Origin: JBLUOA01 sp048060095 | GTDB taxonomy: Bacteria > Pseudomonadota > Alphaproteobacteria > Rhodobacterales > Rhodobacteraceae | Direction: 5' to 3' | Length of the DNA stretch: 64,000 nucleotides | NCBI RefSeq assembly: GCF_048060095.1 | Contig: NZ_JBLUOA010000001.1 | Span: forward strand, 1,612,001-1,676,000 | In this document: piece by piece, positions 24,378-32,793 of the stretch | Numbering within the stretch: position 1 is the first letter of the stretch | Layout: each line of letters opens with the position of its first letter | Translations under genes and position numbers: made by a program | The notes under the pieces: model-generated | Told to the model about the DNA's origin: nothing | Database searches by the model: none | Seen by the model: the letters and a program-made list of their open reading frames with translations, nothing else

Positions 24378-25247
24378 TTAGCGGTCGCGCATTTCCAGTG
24401 CAGCGGCGACGAGATCGGTGAAATCGTCGGCTGTCGTGACGTTCGCAACGTCCTCTGCGCAAATGGAAACACCCCAATTCTGCGCCATCGCCTCATAACG
24501 TGGCTGACGGTGCGCCAAGGCGCGTTTATAGGCCGAGCGCATGAAGTCATCAGGATCAACGTCGCCTTCTACAGCGTTGTTTTCGCTGAGATACGATTGC
24601 CAATAGTCCGAAAGCACGTCCGGGTGGTAATACATCGGCTTCGGTGCTTTCTCGAACCGCCTGATCAGAGCTTCCGTGTGTGCCTCGGACCCTTCGATCC
24701 AGACCAACAACACGTTTTTGACAAGCGCGGAGAGAACCGGATCGTTCTTGTTGTCGGGATCGACGACTTCACAGATCGATCCGCCGCTGTCGCAGACAAA
24801 ATTGCCATAGCCGTAAAGCTCCTCCGCTCGGGCGATAAAGCGGGGTGTGTCATAGAGCGCGCTGATTTCTGCCGCGCGGTGCTGGTCTTGACGGCGCATG
24901 TATTCGTCAAACGGCAAGCCGCCCTTGTCCGGGTCGCCGGGCTTGCCAAGATACGTCGACAGGGGCGCGAGGTTATTGAAGGTGATGTTGGACGCTATAT
25001 AGACGGAGTCGGTCAATAAGAGTTGGCGCAGCAACGGCACCCGCATCGCTTCGCGCTTGAAGTTGTCCGAAATATGCTCGCCCATATACCGGGTGCCGAT
25101 CCGATAATCGATGGAGTAGTGAAACCAATTCCCTTCGGCGCGCAAGATATTGGAAACATGCGTCTTTCCGAGGCCGGACATACCAAATAACAGCACGCGC
25201 TTCGCGTCCGCATCCCGCCAGTCCTGAGCCGAAGAATAAAGCATCAT
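24378..25247 (-). CDS. P-loop ATPase of unknown function
   Basis: The 289-residue protein has a Walker A motif early, VLLFGMSGLGKTHVSNIL (about 18-35), followed by a kinase-like arrangement with SIDYRIGTRYMGEHI. CDSGGSICEVVDPDN lies in the middle. I know the protein only as an ATPase found beside metA in Rhodobacteraceae and recognise no specific reaction. It heads the leftward run ATPase-metA-hydrolase-ppk2-tetR. A nucleotide or small-molecule kinase is possible, as the P-loop and the following Asp-Tyr-Arg segment suggest. Confidence 0.66.
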   Translation of the reverse strand: MMLYSSAQDWRDADAKRVLLFGMSGLGKTHVSNILRAEGNWFHYSIDYRIGTRYMGEHISDNFKREAMRVPLLRQLLLTDSVYIASNITFNNLAPLSTYLGKPGDPDKGGLPFDEYMRRQDQHRAAEISALYDTPRFIARAEELYGYGNFVCDSGGSICEVVDPDNKNDPVLSALVKNVLLVWIEGSEAHTEALIRRFEKAPKPMYYHPDVLSDYWQSYLSENNAVEGDVDPDDFMRSAYKRALAHRQPRYEAMAQNWGVSICAEDVANVTTADDFTDLVAAALEMRDR

Positions 25248-25300
25248 TGCCGTTCCTGTTCGAGTTTAGACTTGGTAGCCAGCAGAGCGCAGGGGGTCAA

Positions 25301-25330
25301 ACGAAAACACCCCGCCGATGTGGCGGGGTG
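25301..25330 (-). terminator. Rho-independent terminator after the FadL-like gene
   Basis: CACCCCGCC (25308-25316) and GGCGGGGTG (25322-25330) form a perfect nine-base-pair stem with a five-base loop. Read leftward, TTTTCG follows. It lies 25 bases after the stop at 25355 on the minus strand. Confidence 0.85.
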
Positions 25331-25354
25331 CTGGGTGTTGTATCTTGTGTGAGT

Positions 25355-26404
25355 TTAGAACTTCACGCCAACCCGGATACCCGCTGCTATCGCGTCGTTT
25401 CCGCTAAATTGGGCCCCGGCGGTCGTAACAGCGTCACCGATCCAGATGTAACGCACGCCGCCGGAGATTTCGACGTTGCCCTGCGTATAGGTCGCGCCAA
25501 CCCCGAGGCTGGTCTGACCATCGGTCGGGCCAAGGTTGCCCACCGGATCGCCGTGGTGCTTTTCATAGCCAATCGTAACCGCGCCGGACCACTGTTCGTT
25601 GAACCGGCGGCCAACACCCAGAGTGTAGGTCGTCACGTCGTTAGCGTAAGATACCAGCGGAGTGGCGGGCGGGTAGGCGGCCGGGTCGAGCTGAAAAGCG
25701 GTCCAGTCAACCCAGCGGATCGACCCGAACAGCAGCGTGTCTTCTGCAACGCCAGTCTGGAACTCCAGATTCACCGATTGCGGAATTTCGACCGGCATAA
25801 CCGATGTCGCTGCGCCGAACTCGGTCACGTTGAAGTCTTGGTCAATCGCAGAATTGTAGGTCAGCGCGACGCGCAGTGCGATATCGGGGCGCTCGTAAGC
25901 AACACCAACGACGTATCCAAGGTCAGTCGTGGGACTTGCGTCCAGCGTGTAACCGCCCAGGAAGGGGATCGACACGTTGCCCTTAGTCCGCATAACCCGC
26001 ACGCCGCCATAGACGCTGACGTTCGATGGGAACCGATATTTCAGGAGCCCGGTCAGAGCGTTCGACCGAAGCTCGGCCGTGGACGTGTTAAACAGGTAGC
26101 CACCGGTCGGATACGATACATCCGCCCCAATCGGTTGATCGAGGATCAGCGCGATGGCCAGATTATCTGACAGATCCTGCTTGTAGCCGAAGGAATAGGT
26201 AAGGTAGGCGGGTGCCATATCGCCACTGGGTGTGCCCCCTAACGTGCCGCTAACCGATGGGCTGACGAACGACAGTGAAAACTCGCCGTAGCGCCCTTCT
26301 TCGAACAGAATACCAACGGATTGAGTTGATCGCTCAATCGCGCCTGCTTGGGCTCCGCCTGCCATGATCGCAAGGGCCGCCGCAGATGACCAAAGTAACT
26401 TCAT
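25355..26404 (-). CDS. FadL/OmpP1-like outer membrane protein
   Basis: The 349-residue protein begins with a signal peptide, MKLLWSSAAALAIMAGGAQA. The mature part has alternating beta-strand patterns and the FadL-like N-terminal block STQSVGILFEEGRYGEFSLSF (partly quoted), and ends with a strand finishing in Phe (AAGIRVGVKF), as in outer-membrane barrels. FadL members import hydrophobic compounds such as long-chain fatty acids. ATG 26404 is chosen over a GTG six bases upstream because AGGGA is then correctly spaced. It is a single-gene unit with its own promoter and terminator. Confidence 0.8.
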   Translation of the reverse strand: MKLLWSSAAALAIMAGGAQAGAIERSTQSVGILFEEGRYGEFSLSFVSPSVSGTLGGTPSGDMAPAYLTYSFGYKQDLSDNLAIALILDQPIGADVSYPTGGYLFNTSTAELRSNALTGLLKYRFPSNVSVYGGVRVMRTKGNVSIPFLGGYTLDASPTTDLGYVVGVAYERPDIALRVALTYNSAIDQDFNVTEFGAATSVMPVEIPQSVNLEFQTGVAEDTLLFGSIRWVDWTAFQLDPAAYPPATPLVSYANDVTTYTLGVGRRFNEQWSGAVTIGYEKHHGDPVGNLGPTDGQTSLGVGATYTQGNVEISGGVRYIWIGDAVTTAGAQFSGNDAIAAGIRVGVKF

Positions 26405-26440
26405 TTCCACTTCCCTGATTATTTTATTTCTTTCGTAAAG

Positions 26441-26468
26441 ATTACGGGGCCGAAGTATTACAGGTCAA
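26441..26468 (-). promoter_or_regulatory. Candidate promoter of the FadL-like gene
   Basis: On the minus strand TTGACC (26468-26463) and CGTAAT (26446-26441) are separated by 16 bases. The -35 matches five of six bases and the -10 four of six. It would start the transcript about 30 bases before the ATG. Confidence 0.4.
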
Positions 26469-26500
26469 TCAATGACGCCGCGTCAGAGCGTGTTTGCAAC

Positions 26501-27379
26501 TCAGCGTTGCACACTTGCCCAGTTGCGGGTTTCGGCGAAAATATTGAGGTAACTGGCGCCAAAGATGATCACCGCGCCAAGGATGGCGATCAGGTCCAAG
26601 GGTTCATTGTAGAACAGCATGCCGATCACCGCGATGACAGGTAAGCGTGCAAAATCAAAGGGCATCACCACGACGGCGGGCGCGATATTCAGCGCGCTGG
26701 TAATGCAAAAATGGGCGAGCAATCCGGCACAGCCGATGACAACCAACCACGGATAGATTTGCGCCGTTGGCAGCGCGATGTCGCCATCGATCCCTGCGCA
26801 AAGCAAGCCGAAGCACGCCTGCATCGTCGTGAGGAAGAACAAAATGCAGGTAATCGATTCGGTTCGTGTCAGTCGTTTCGTCAAAATTGCACTCGTCGCA
26901 AATCCGATGGCGGCAAGCGCGGCTGATACGACGCCAACGCTGATGCCGCCGACATCCGGCCGTGCGACCAGCAATATTCCCAGAAACCCGACACAGGCGG
27001 AAAGCGCGCGCATCCGCGTTAATCGTTCCCCCAAAAAGAACGGCGCGAGGATCATAACCCAAAGCGGAGTCGTGAACTCCAACGCAAAGACTTGCGCAAG
27101 CGGGATCAGGGGGATCGCAAAGAACCACAGGTTCTGACCGCAGAAATGCGCGATATTGCGAAAAAGGTGTAGGTGCACGCGTTGGAAGCTGACCTGATTG
27201 AGCGTCCCGGCAGCCAGCCCGACGGTGACGACAATCGCGATCCCGACCAGCGACCGATAAAGCATCAGTTCGAACGTATCGAGTGTATGGCTGACCGCGC
27301 GGCCCGCAATCGCCATGGCGGTGAAGGACACAACCGCGCCGGACATCCAGGCCGCGGCTTTCAGAACGGGCGCGCTCAC
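26501..27379 (-). CDS. EamA/DMT superfamily transporter
   Basis: The 292-residue protein has ten hydrophobic segments in two EamA repeats, for example LWFFAIPLIPLAQVFALEFT in the first and ALNIAPAVVVMPFDFARLPV in the second. It is an inner-membrane metabolite exporter or importer of unknown substrate; the sequence resembles the S-adenosylmethionine/RarD-like branch only loosely. The GTG start at 27379 overlaps the upstream stop (GTGA). It is the third gene after guaA in the same direction. Confidence 0.84.
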   Translation of the reverse strand: MSAPVLKAAAWMSGAVVSFTAMAIAGRAVSHTLDTFELMLYRSLVGIAIVVTVGLAAGTLNQVSFQRVHLHLFRNIAHFCGQNLWFFAIPLIPLAQVFALEFTTPLWVMILAPFFLGERLTRMRALSACVGFLGILLVARPDVGGISVGVVSAALAAIGFATSAILTKRLTRTESITCILFFLTTMQACFGLLCAGIDGDIALPTAQIYPWLVVIGCAGLLAHFCITSALNIAPAVVVMPFDFARLPVIAVIGMLFYNEPLDLIAILGAVIIFGASYLNIFAETRNWASVQR

Positions 27380-27747
27380 TCCGCCACCGTGCAGCATCCG
27401 GTCAGGAGGATCGGGGTCGTGCCGCGTTGGGTGAGGATGTGGGCTTCTATCGGAAAGCCCTTCGCGTGCGCGGTGCTGCACATCTCCTCATCCAGAATGA
27501 CAATCGCCGTGTCACGATCCCCAACAAGCGTCAGTGCGCGGGGCCAATCCGCCCCCTCGGCCACACTGCTTTGCGGTACGGTCATGTCAATCGGGCGCTC
27601 AATGGTAAGCTGTGCCACCGGACCGGCTAGGGTCAGTGTCCAGTCAGGCGCCGCGCCTTCGCAGGCAAGCGGTGGCAGTTCCGCCTCGGCCATGGCCGCA
27701 CCAAAGCATAGCCCCGCGAGGAGCACTGATCCGAACAGACGTGTCAT
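27376..27747 (-). CDS. COG3650-like secreted protein
   Basis: The 123-residue protein has a signal peptide MTRLFGSVLLAGLCFGAAMA and a single small domain starting ELPPLACEGAAPDWTLTL and ending TGCC. The Cys after ACEG and the terminal Cys pair match the COG3650 pattern (cysteines probably disulfide-bonded in the periplasm). The function is unknown. It lies 46 bases after guaA and overlaps the transporter start. Confidence 0.66.
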   Translation of the reverse strand: MTRLFGSVLLAGLCFGAAMAEAELPPLACEGAAPDWTLTLAGPVAQLTIERPIDMTVPQSSVAEGADWPRALTLVGDRDTAIVILDEEMCSTAHAKGFPIEAHILTQRGTTPILLTGCCTVAE

Positions 27748-27793
27748 ACCGCTTTGGTCGCGTGTTTCCTTGGGCAGCGCAAGGGCGCGGGGT

Positions 27794-29368
27794 CTATTCC
27801 CACTCAATCGTGCCGGGGGGTTTTGACGTGACATCGTAGGTCACGCGGTTGATGCCCTTCACCTCATTGATAATCCGGGTCGCGGTTTCGCCAAGGAAAT
27901 CGTGGCTGAACGGGTAGTAATCCGCAGTCATGCCATCAACGGATGTCACAGCCCGCAAGGCGCAGGCGAAATCGTAGGTCCGTCCGTCACCCATAACGCC
28001 GACGGTGCGCACAGGAAGGATCGCGACGAACGCCTGCCAAATCTCATCATAAAGGTCATGCTTGCGGATCTGGTCGATATAGACGGCATCCGCCTTGCGG
28101 AGAATATCGAGCTTTTCGCGCGTGATCTCTCCGGGGCAGCGGATGGCGAGGCCGGGGCCGGGAAAAGGGTGACGGCCGATAAAGCTGTCGGGCAGGCCTA
28201 GTTCGTGGCCCAGCGCGCGCACCTCGTCCTTGAATAGCTCGCGCAGGGGTTCGACCAGCTTCAGCCCCATCTTTTCGGGCAAGCCGCCGACATTATGATG
28301 CGATTTGATCGTGACCGATGGCCCGCCAGAGAAACTGACGCTTTCGATAACATCGGGATACAGTGTGCCTTGGGCGAGGTATTTGGCACCGCCGACCTCT
28401 GCCGCGTGTTTCTGGAACACGTCTATGAATAGCTTGCCGATGGTTTTGCGCTTCACCTCTGGGTCGCTGACACCGTCGAGTGCGCCAAGGAACAGCTCCT
28501 GCTCGTCCGCGTGGATCAGGGGCATGTTGTAGTGGTCGCGGAACATGGTCACGACTTCTTCGGCTTCGCCTTGGCGCAGCAAACCGTGATCGACGAAAAC
28601 GCAGGTGAGCTGGTCGCCAATCGCCTCGTGTATCAGCACTGCGGCGACAGAAGAATCAACGCCGCCGGACAGCCCGCAAATTACCTTCGCATCACCAACC
28701 TGTTCACGGATTTGGCGGATCGCTTCATCCCGATAGGCACCCATCGTCCAGTCGCCGGTGAAGCCTGCACGTTTCACGAAGTTTTCGTAAAGCGTTTTGC
28801 CGTTCGGGGTGTGGTGCACCTCTGGATGGAATTGCACGGCGTAGAAATCACGATCAAGATCGGCGGTGATTGCGAAGGGCGCATTCGGTGACGTGCCGTA
28901 GACCTTAAAGCCCGGGGCGATTTTGCTGACGTGGTCGCCATGACTCATCCAGACCTGTTCGCGCTCCTCAAGGAACCAGCCGGTCAGCAGGTCGATCCGG
29001 TCATCATTGGGTGTGACATAGGCGCGACCAAACTCCGCCGTGCCATGGCCGCGTTCGACATGACCGCCGAGCATTTGCATCATCACTTGTTGGCCGTAGC
29101 AGATGCCCAGAATCGGCACGCCAAGATCGAAAACACTTTCCGGCGGGCGGGGGGACTCTTCGTCAATGACGCTGGCCGGGCCGCCGGAGAAAATAACCGC
29201 CTTCGGCTGAAATTCCGCCAGAAACGCATCGGTCACGTTCTGAAAGGGGTGGATTTCGCAATAGACGTTCAGCTCTCTCAGGCGACGCGCGATCAATTGC
29301 GTAACCTGACTGCCGAAGTCGATGATAAGCAGCCGCTCGTGGGCGATGTCTGGGGCGATCTGAGTCAT
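27794..29368 (-). CDS. guaA: GMP synthase (glutamine-hydrolysing)
   Basis: The 524-residue enzyme has a class I amidotransferase domain with the nucleophile Cys90 in VPILGICYGQQ and a synthetase domain with the PP-loop GLSGGVDSSVAAVLIH. The C-terminal dimerisation domain ends in the diagnostic RVTYDVTSKPPGTIEWE. It converts XMP to GMP with ATP and glutamine. ATG 29368 gives the normal length. It is divergent from the mttB-like gene across 189 bases. Confidence 0.97.
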   Translation of the reverse strand: MTQIAPDIAHERLLIIDFGSQVTQLIARRLRELNVYCEIHPFQNVTDAFLAEFQPKAVIFSGGPASVIDEESPRPPESVFDLGVPILGICYGQQVMMQMLGGHVERGHGTAEFGRAYVTPNDDRIDLLTGWFLEEREQVWMSHGDHVSKIAPGFKVYGTSPNAPFAITADLDRDFYAVQFHPEVHHTPNGKTLYENFVKRAGFTGDWTMGAYRDEAIRQIREQVGDAKVICGLSGGVDSSVAAVLIHEAIGDQLTCVFVDHGLLRQGEAEEVVTMFRDHYNMPLIHADEQELFLGALDGVSDPEVKRKTIGKLFIDVFQKHAAEVGGAKYLAQGTLYPDVIESVSFSGGPSVTIKSHHNVGGLPEKMGLKLVEPLRELFKDEVRALGHELGLPDSFIGRHPFPGPGLAIRCPGEITREKLDILRKADAVYIDQIRKHDLYDEIWQAFVAILPVRTVGVMGDGRTYDFACALRAVTSVDGMTADYYPFSHDFLGETATRIINEVKGINRVTYDVTSKPPGTIEWE

Positions 29369-29557
29369 AGGCTGGCAATAAATAGGTGCTGCGTGTTCTG
29401 CAAGGGGGCAGGGGCACGGCAAGGCGTGATCCGCCCCACGATCCGGCGAATGTGTCGCTTTTGCCCGTCAATCGCCGCTATCAATTCACGCTGCGGGCCG
29501 CGATCCGCTAGAATACGCCCGACAAACCTGCGCAGCATGATTTTCGGAGTTCAGAAT

Positions 29558-31102
29558 ATGGAAGAAGCAGCAAGCCGTCGGCGGGCAAGGGGTGGCGGTG
29601 GTGCCGCCCGACGTGCAGAACGCACCGCAGTCAGCATCGAAACTGCGAAATATATCGAACGGAACATCCCCAATTTTGAGGTTCTGAACGAGGAAGCGTT
29701 GCAAATCATCGAAGAGAACGCGGAAACCGTTCTGGCCGAGATTGGCGTGAACTTCGTCGAATGCCCCCACGCGCTAGAGCTTTGGCGCGAAGCCGGCGCG
29801 GATATTGATGGCGAACGCGTGCGCATCCCCCGTGGTTTGGCCCGAGAGCTGATCAAAACCGCGCCGTCGCAATACACCCAGCACGCCCGCAATCCCGAAA
29901 AATCGGTGGTGATCGGCGGCAACAACCTCGTGCTCGCCCCGGTTTACGGTCCGCCCTTCGTGCGTGATCTGCATGGCGGGCGTCGCTATGCAACCATCGA
30001 CGACTTCCAGAAATTCGTGAAGCTAGGTTATATGTCGAAATGGCTGCATCACAGTGGCGGCACAGTTTGCGAGCCGACCGACGTGCCAGTGAACAAACGC
30101 CACCTTGATATGCTTCATGCCCATATGACGCTGTCGGACAAGCCGTTCATGGGCTCTGTCACCGAACCCAGCCGGGCGCAGGATACCGTCGATATGTGCG
30201 GTGTGCTGTTTGGGGATGAGTTCGTTCAGAACAACGCGGTTACAACGTCGCTGATCAACATCAACTCTCCGCTGACGTTTGACCCAATCATGGTCGGCGC
30301 GCTGGATGTCTATGCGAAGAACGGGCAGGGGTGCATCATCTCTCCGTTCATCGTTGGGGGCGCGATGGCGCCTGTTTCGGTCGCCGGGACACTGACGCAG
30401 GTTCTGGCCGAGGTGCTGGCTGGGGTCGCCTATAGCCAACTCGTTCAAAAGGGTTCGAAGGTTATCTTTGGCGCGTTCGTAACCTCGATCGACATGAACT
30501 CCGGCGCACCGACCTTCGGCACGCCAGAAGCGTCGAACATTCTTTATGGCGCAGGACAATTGGCGCGCAGGCTGAACCTGCCGTTCCGATCTGGCGGCAG
30601 CTTGTGCGGATCGAAACTGCCCGACGCGCAGGCGGCCTACGAAACCGCCAACACGCTGAACGCGGCGCTGCTTGGCGGGGTGAACTTCATGCTTCACGCC
30701 TGCGGCTGGCTTGAAGGCGGGCTGGTCGCCAGCTTTGAAAAGTTTGTTCTCGACGCCGATCAGCTTGGCGTGCTTCACCACATCGCCAAGGGCGTCGATG
30801 TTTCCGAAACCGGTCAGGCGATGGACGCGATTGCCGAAGTCGGACCGGGTGGCCACTACCTCGGTTGCGCCCATACACAGGCGAATTTCAAGGACGCATT
30901 CTGGCGCTCCAACGTGCTCGACTACAAGCCGTTTGAAACGTGGGACGAAGAAGGCGCGCGGGATTCTCAAGTTTTGGCGGCCGAGCGGGTTCAAAAGCTG
31001 CTTTCGGACTACACGAAACCCGCCATCGACCCCGCCATTGAAGAGGCGTTGAACGAATTCGTCACCAAGAAGAAAGCGGCGGAGCCTGACGCCTTCATTT
31101 AA
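29558..31102 (+). CDS. MttB-family (non-pyrrolysine) trimethylamine/betaine-type methyltransferase
   Basis: The 514-residue TIM-barrel protein matches the MttB superfamily: VLAEIGVNFVECPHALELWREAG near the start, NNLVLAPVYGPPFV, HSGGTVCEPTDVP and GPGGHYLGCAHTQANFKD near the end (each quoted in part). Methanogen MttB carries pyrrolysine at an in-frame UAG; this gene reads through without any stop, so it belongs to the non-Pyl branch, some of which demethylate glycine betaine or related quaternary amines onto a corrinoid protein. No corrinoid protein gene is adjacent. ATG 29558 is preferred over 29537 because of CGGAG upstream; the first 25 residues are Arg/Gly-rich. Confidence 0.87.
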   Translation: MEEAASRRRARGGGGAARRAERTAVSIETAKYIERNIPNFEVLNEEALQIIEENAETVLAEIGVNFVECPHALELWREAGADIDGERVRIPRGLARELIKTAPSQYTQHARNPEKSVVIGGNNLVLAPVYGPPFVRDLHGGRRYATIDDFQKFVKLGYMSKWLHHSGGTVCEPTDVPVNKRHLDMLHAHMTLSDKPFMGSVTEPSRAQDTVDMCGVLFGDEFVQNNAVTTSLININSPLTFDPIMVGALDVYAKNGQGCIISPFIVGGAMAPVSVAGTLTQVLAEVLAGVAYSQLVQKGSKVIFGAFVTSIDMNSGAPTFGTPEASNILYGAGQLARRLNLPFRSGGSLCGSKLPDAQAAYETANTLNAALLGGVNFMLHACGWLEGGLVASFEKFVLDADQLGVLHHIAKGVDVSETGQAMDAIAEVGPGGHYLGCAHTQANFKDAFWRSNVLDYKPFETWDEEGARDSQVLAAERVQKLLSDYTKPAIDPAIEEALNEFVTKKKAAEPDAFI

Positions 31103-31379
31103 TCGTTGGTAGCAACCGCGCCTCGCCCATTAGGGCGATCAGAACCTCAATATGCCGGGCGATGCTGTAATCAGCGTCGCCCGTTTGTCGTTTTTCTTCC
31201 AGATATCCTTCTTCGTTCATCAACGCGGTGATCGCACGCGCCGGGTCGGGCAATCCAGTACATTTGATCAGGCGCGGCAAATCACGGCTGCGGGAATAGT
31301 CCTCCACCCCAAATCGTGCGGCCCGGATCAGTAGGCGGGGGCGGTGCAAATGCTTCAACATCGTCAGCAGGTCGGTCAT
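31095..31379 (-). CDS. DUF6477 family small protein
   Basis: The 94-residue basic protein starts MTDLLTMLKHLHRPRLLIRA, then ARFGVEDYSRSRDLPRLI, a pattern I associate with DUF6477 of Rhodobacteraceae. It looks all-helical and soluble. The function is unknown. ATG 31379 begins the conserved region; an upstream in-frame start at 31454 is less likely. Its stop overlaps the mttB-like stop by eight bases, and it is divergent from the DUF6456 gene, with which it shares a 157-base promoter region. Confidence 0.7.
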   Translation of the reverse strand: MTDLLTMLKHLHRPRLLIRAARFGVEDYSRSRDLPRLIKCTGLPDPARAITALMNEEGYLEEKRQTGDADYSIARHIEVLIALMGEARLLPTIK

Positions 31380-31479
31380 CGCTGGTCCTTCAATTGTCAG
31401 CAGAGGTCCAGATGATCTAATGCAACCTGTGGTGGTGTTGCGGCTTGGCCGCAACGTCCGCGCGATGGTTTCAAAGTTG

Positions 31480-31508
31480 TTTAGGAATAAATTCGAATGA
31501 TGCCTAAA
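31480..31508. promoter_or_regulatory. Inverted repeat in the DUF6477/DUF6456 divergent promoter
   Basis: TTTAGG (31480-31485) and CCTAAA (31503-31508) are exact inverse complements 17 bases apart, in the middle of the divergent region. It may be an operator serving one or both genes, possibly for the HTH protein next to it. Confidence 0.4.
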
Positions 31509-31536
31509 TCTGGAAAACTAAACGATCAGGTAATAC

Positions 31537-32727
31537 ATGCAACTCAAGGTTGTTTCTCAACTCGCCCCTTCGGCCGGAGGAAAGGACTGTCTGCCGATGA
31601 ATATCGCAGCCGGCACTGGGTCTGATGTCAGGCCCAATCTACCGCGCTGGGTGCCCGAATCTGCGCAACGCTATTTGATGCACACGGAGACGGGCCTTTC
31701 GATCCGGGCGGTCGCGCGGCGGTCCGGCTGTCACGCCTCGACCGTTCTGCGACAAGTGCGTCGTTACGAGAACCGCCGCGATGACCCCCTTGTGGACGAA
31801 GCGCTGCGTTACCTGGGTCGTTCCCATTTCCAGAGCCAAATTCCAAAGCTTGAAGAGGAAATGCCACCCATGAACGCCCCTGTCAGACACACCTCCCACA
31901 CGAAACTGGACGTAAAGATCGAACGCGAAGCCTGCCGCGTCCTGCGCCGACTAAGCGAAACAGGCGCTGTCCTTGCGGTGGCGAAGGATATGGACAAAGC
32001 CGCCGTCGTGCGTGACCTGCCGGGGGGTAAGACAACCCGCACTGCCGTCGTTGATCGCGATATCGCACAGGCGATGGCGCTGAAGGATTGGATCACCTGC
32101 GTGAAATCAGGACGGATCGCGCAGTATGAAATCACCTCGGTCGGGCGCGCGTCACTGAAGCGGATGCTGGGCAACGGCGCGGCACCGGGGTTTCAGGATG
32201 CGCAGGCGGCCTTTGGCGATCAACACCGGGTTTGGGGCGAAAAGCAAATGGCCACCGGGACAGAAGAACGCCCCCGCCAGATCCGCTACAACCTGGCGGA
32301 ATCGCCTTTGGCCGCGCTCGCCCGACGAAAGGATAAGTCAGGCAAGCCGTTTTTGTCCGATGATCTCGTCACAGCGGGTGAGCGGTTGCGCGAAGACTTT
32401 GAGCTCGCGCAGATGGGTCCGCGTGTCGCCCAGAACTGGGAGAAGTTCCTGACCGGCGGGGATCGCGGAAATTTCGGCAGCGGAAGTGGCATTGCCGAAG
32501 GGCCGACCAAGGCGCGGGATCGGGTCTCCGCCGCTTTGCGCGACCTTGGGCCGGGGCTTGGCGATGTGGTGCTTCGGTGCTGTTGCTATCTGGAAGGTAT
32601 GGAAACGGCCGAAAAACGCATGGGTTGGTCGGCGCGGTCCGGCAAGGTGGTTTTGCGGATCGCCTTGCAACGGCTGAAACGCCACTATGACGAAACGCAT
32701 GGGCGATATGGTCCGATGATCGGATAG
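31537..32727 (+). CDS. DUF6456 protein with helix-turn-helix domain
   Basis: The protein has up to 396 residues. An HTH of the kind seen in sigma-like and transposase-type regulators lies at about 54-76 (GLSIRAVARRSGCHASTVLR), followed by YENRRDDPLVDEAL. Two winged-helix-like segments around 110-200 and a C-terminal domain at about 245-390 (the DUF6456 part, with YNLAESPLAALARRKDKSGKPFL) follow. It probably binds DNA; the regulon is unknown. The start is uncertain: ATG 31537 has a weak AGG, while ATG 31597 follows GGAGGAAAGGA at a long distance. Confidence 0.76.
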   Translation: MQLKVVSQLAPSAGGKDCLPMNIAAGTGSDVRPNLPRWVPESAQRYLMHTETGLSIRAVARRSGCHASTVLRQVRRYENRRDDPLVDEALRYLGRSHFQSQIPKLEEEMPPMNAPVRHTSHTKLDVKIEREACRVLRRLSETGAVLAVAKDMDKAAVVRDLPGGKTTRTAVVDRDIAQAMALKDWITCVKSGRIAQYEITSVGRASLKRMLGNGAAPGFQDAQAAFGDQHRVWGEKQMATGTEERPRQIRYNLAESPLAALARRKDKSGKPFLSDDLVTAGERLREDFELAQMGPRVAQNWEKFLTGGDRGNFGSGSGIAEGPTKARDRVSAALRDLGPGLGDVVLRCCCYLEGMETAEKRMGWSARSGKVVLRIALQRLKRHYDETHGRYGPMIG

Positions 32728-32745
32728 TCCGACATCTGCCGCGCA

Positions 32746-32777
32746 TAAAAAAGGCCCGCGTCATTGCGGGCCTTTTT
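32746..32777. terminator. Bidirectional rho-independent terminator
   Basis: GGCCCGC (32753-32759) pairs with GCGGGCC (32766-32772). AAAAAA lies before and TTTTT after, so it can end both the DUF6456 gene and the convergent peroxiredoxin gene. Confidence 0.9.
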
Positions 32778-32793
32778 CGTTTATCGGTTGTAT

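Noticed and set aside
28931..29557. Upstream extension of the MttB-like gene to 723 residues
   Set aside because: The extra 209 residues overlap the start of guaA on the other strand and show no family similarity. ATG 29558 has a ribosome site and gives the normal length.
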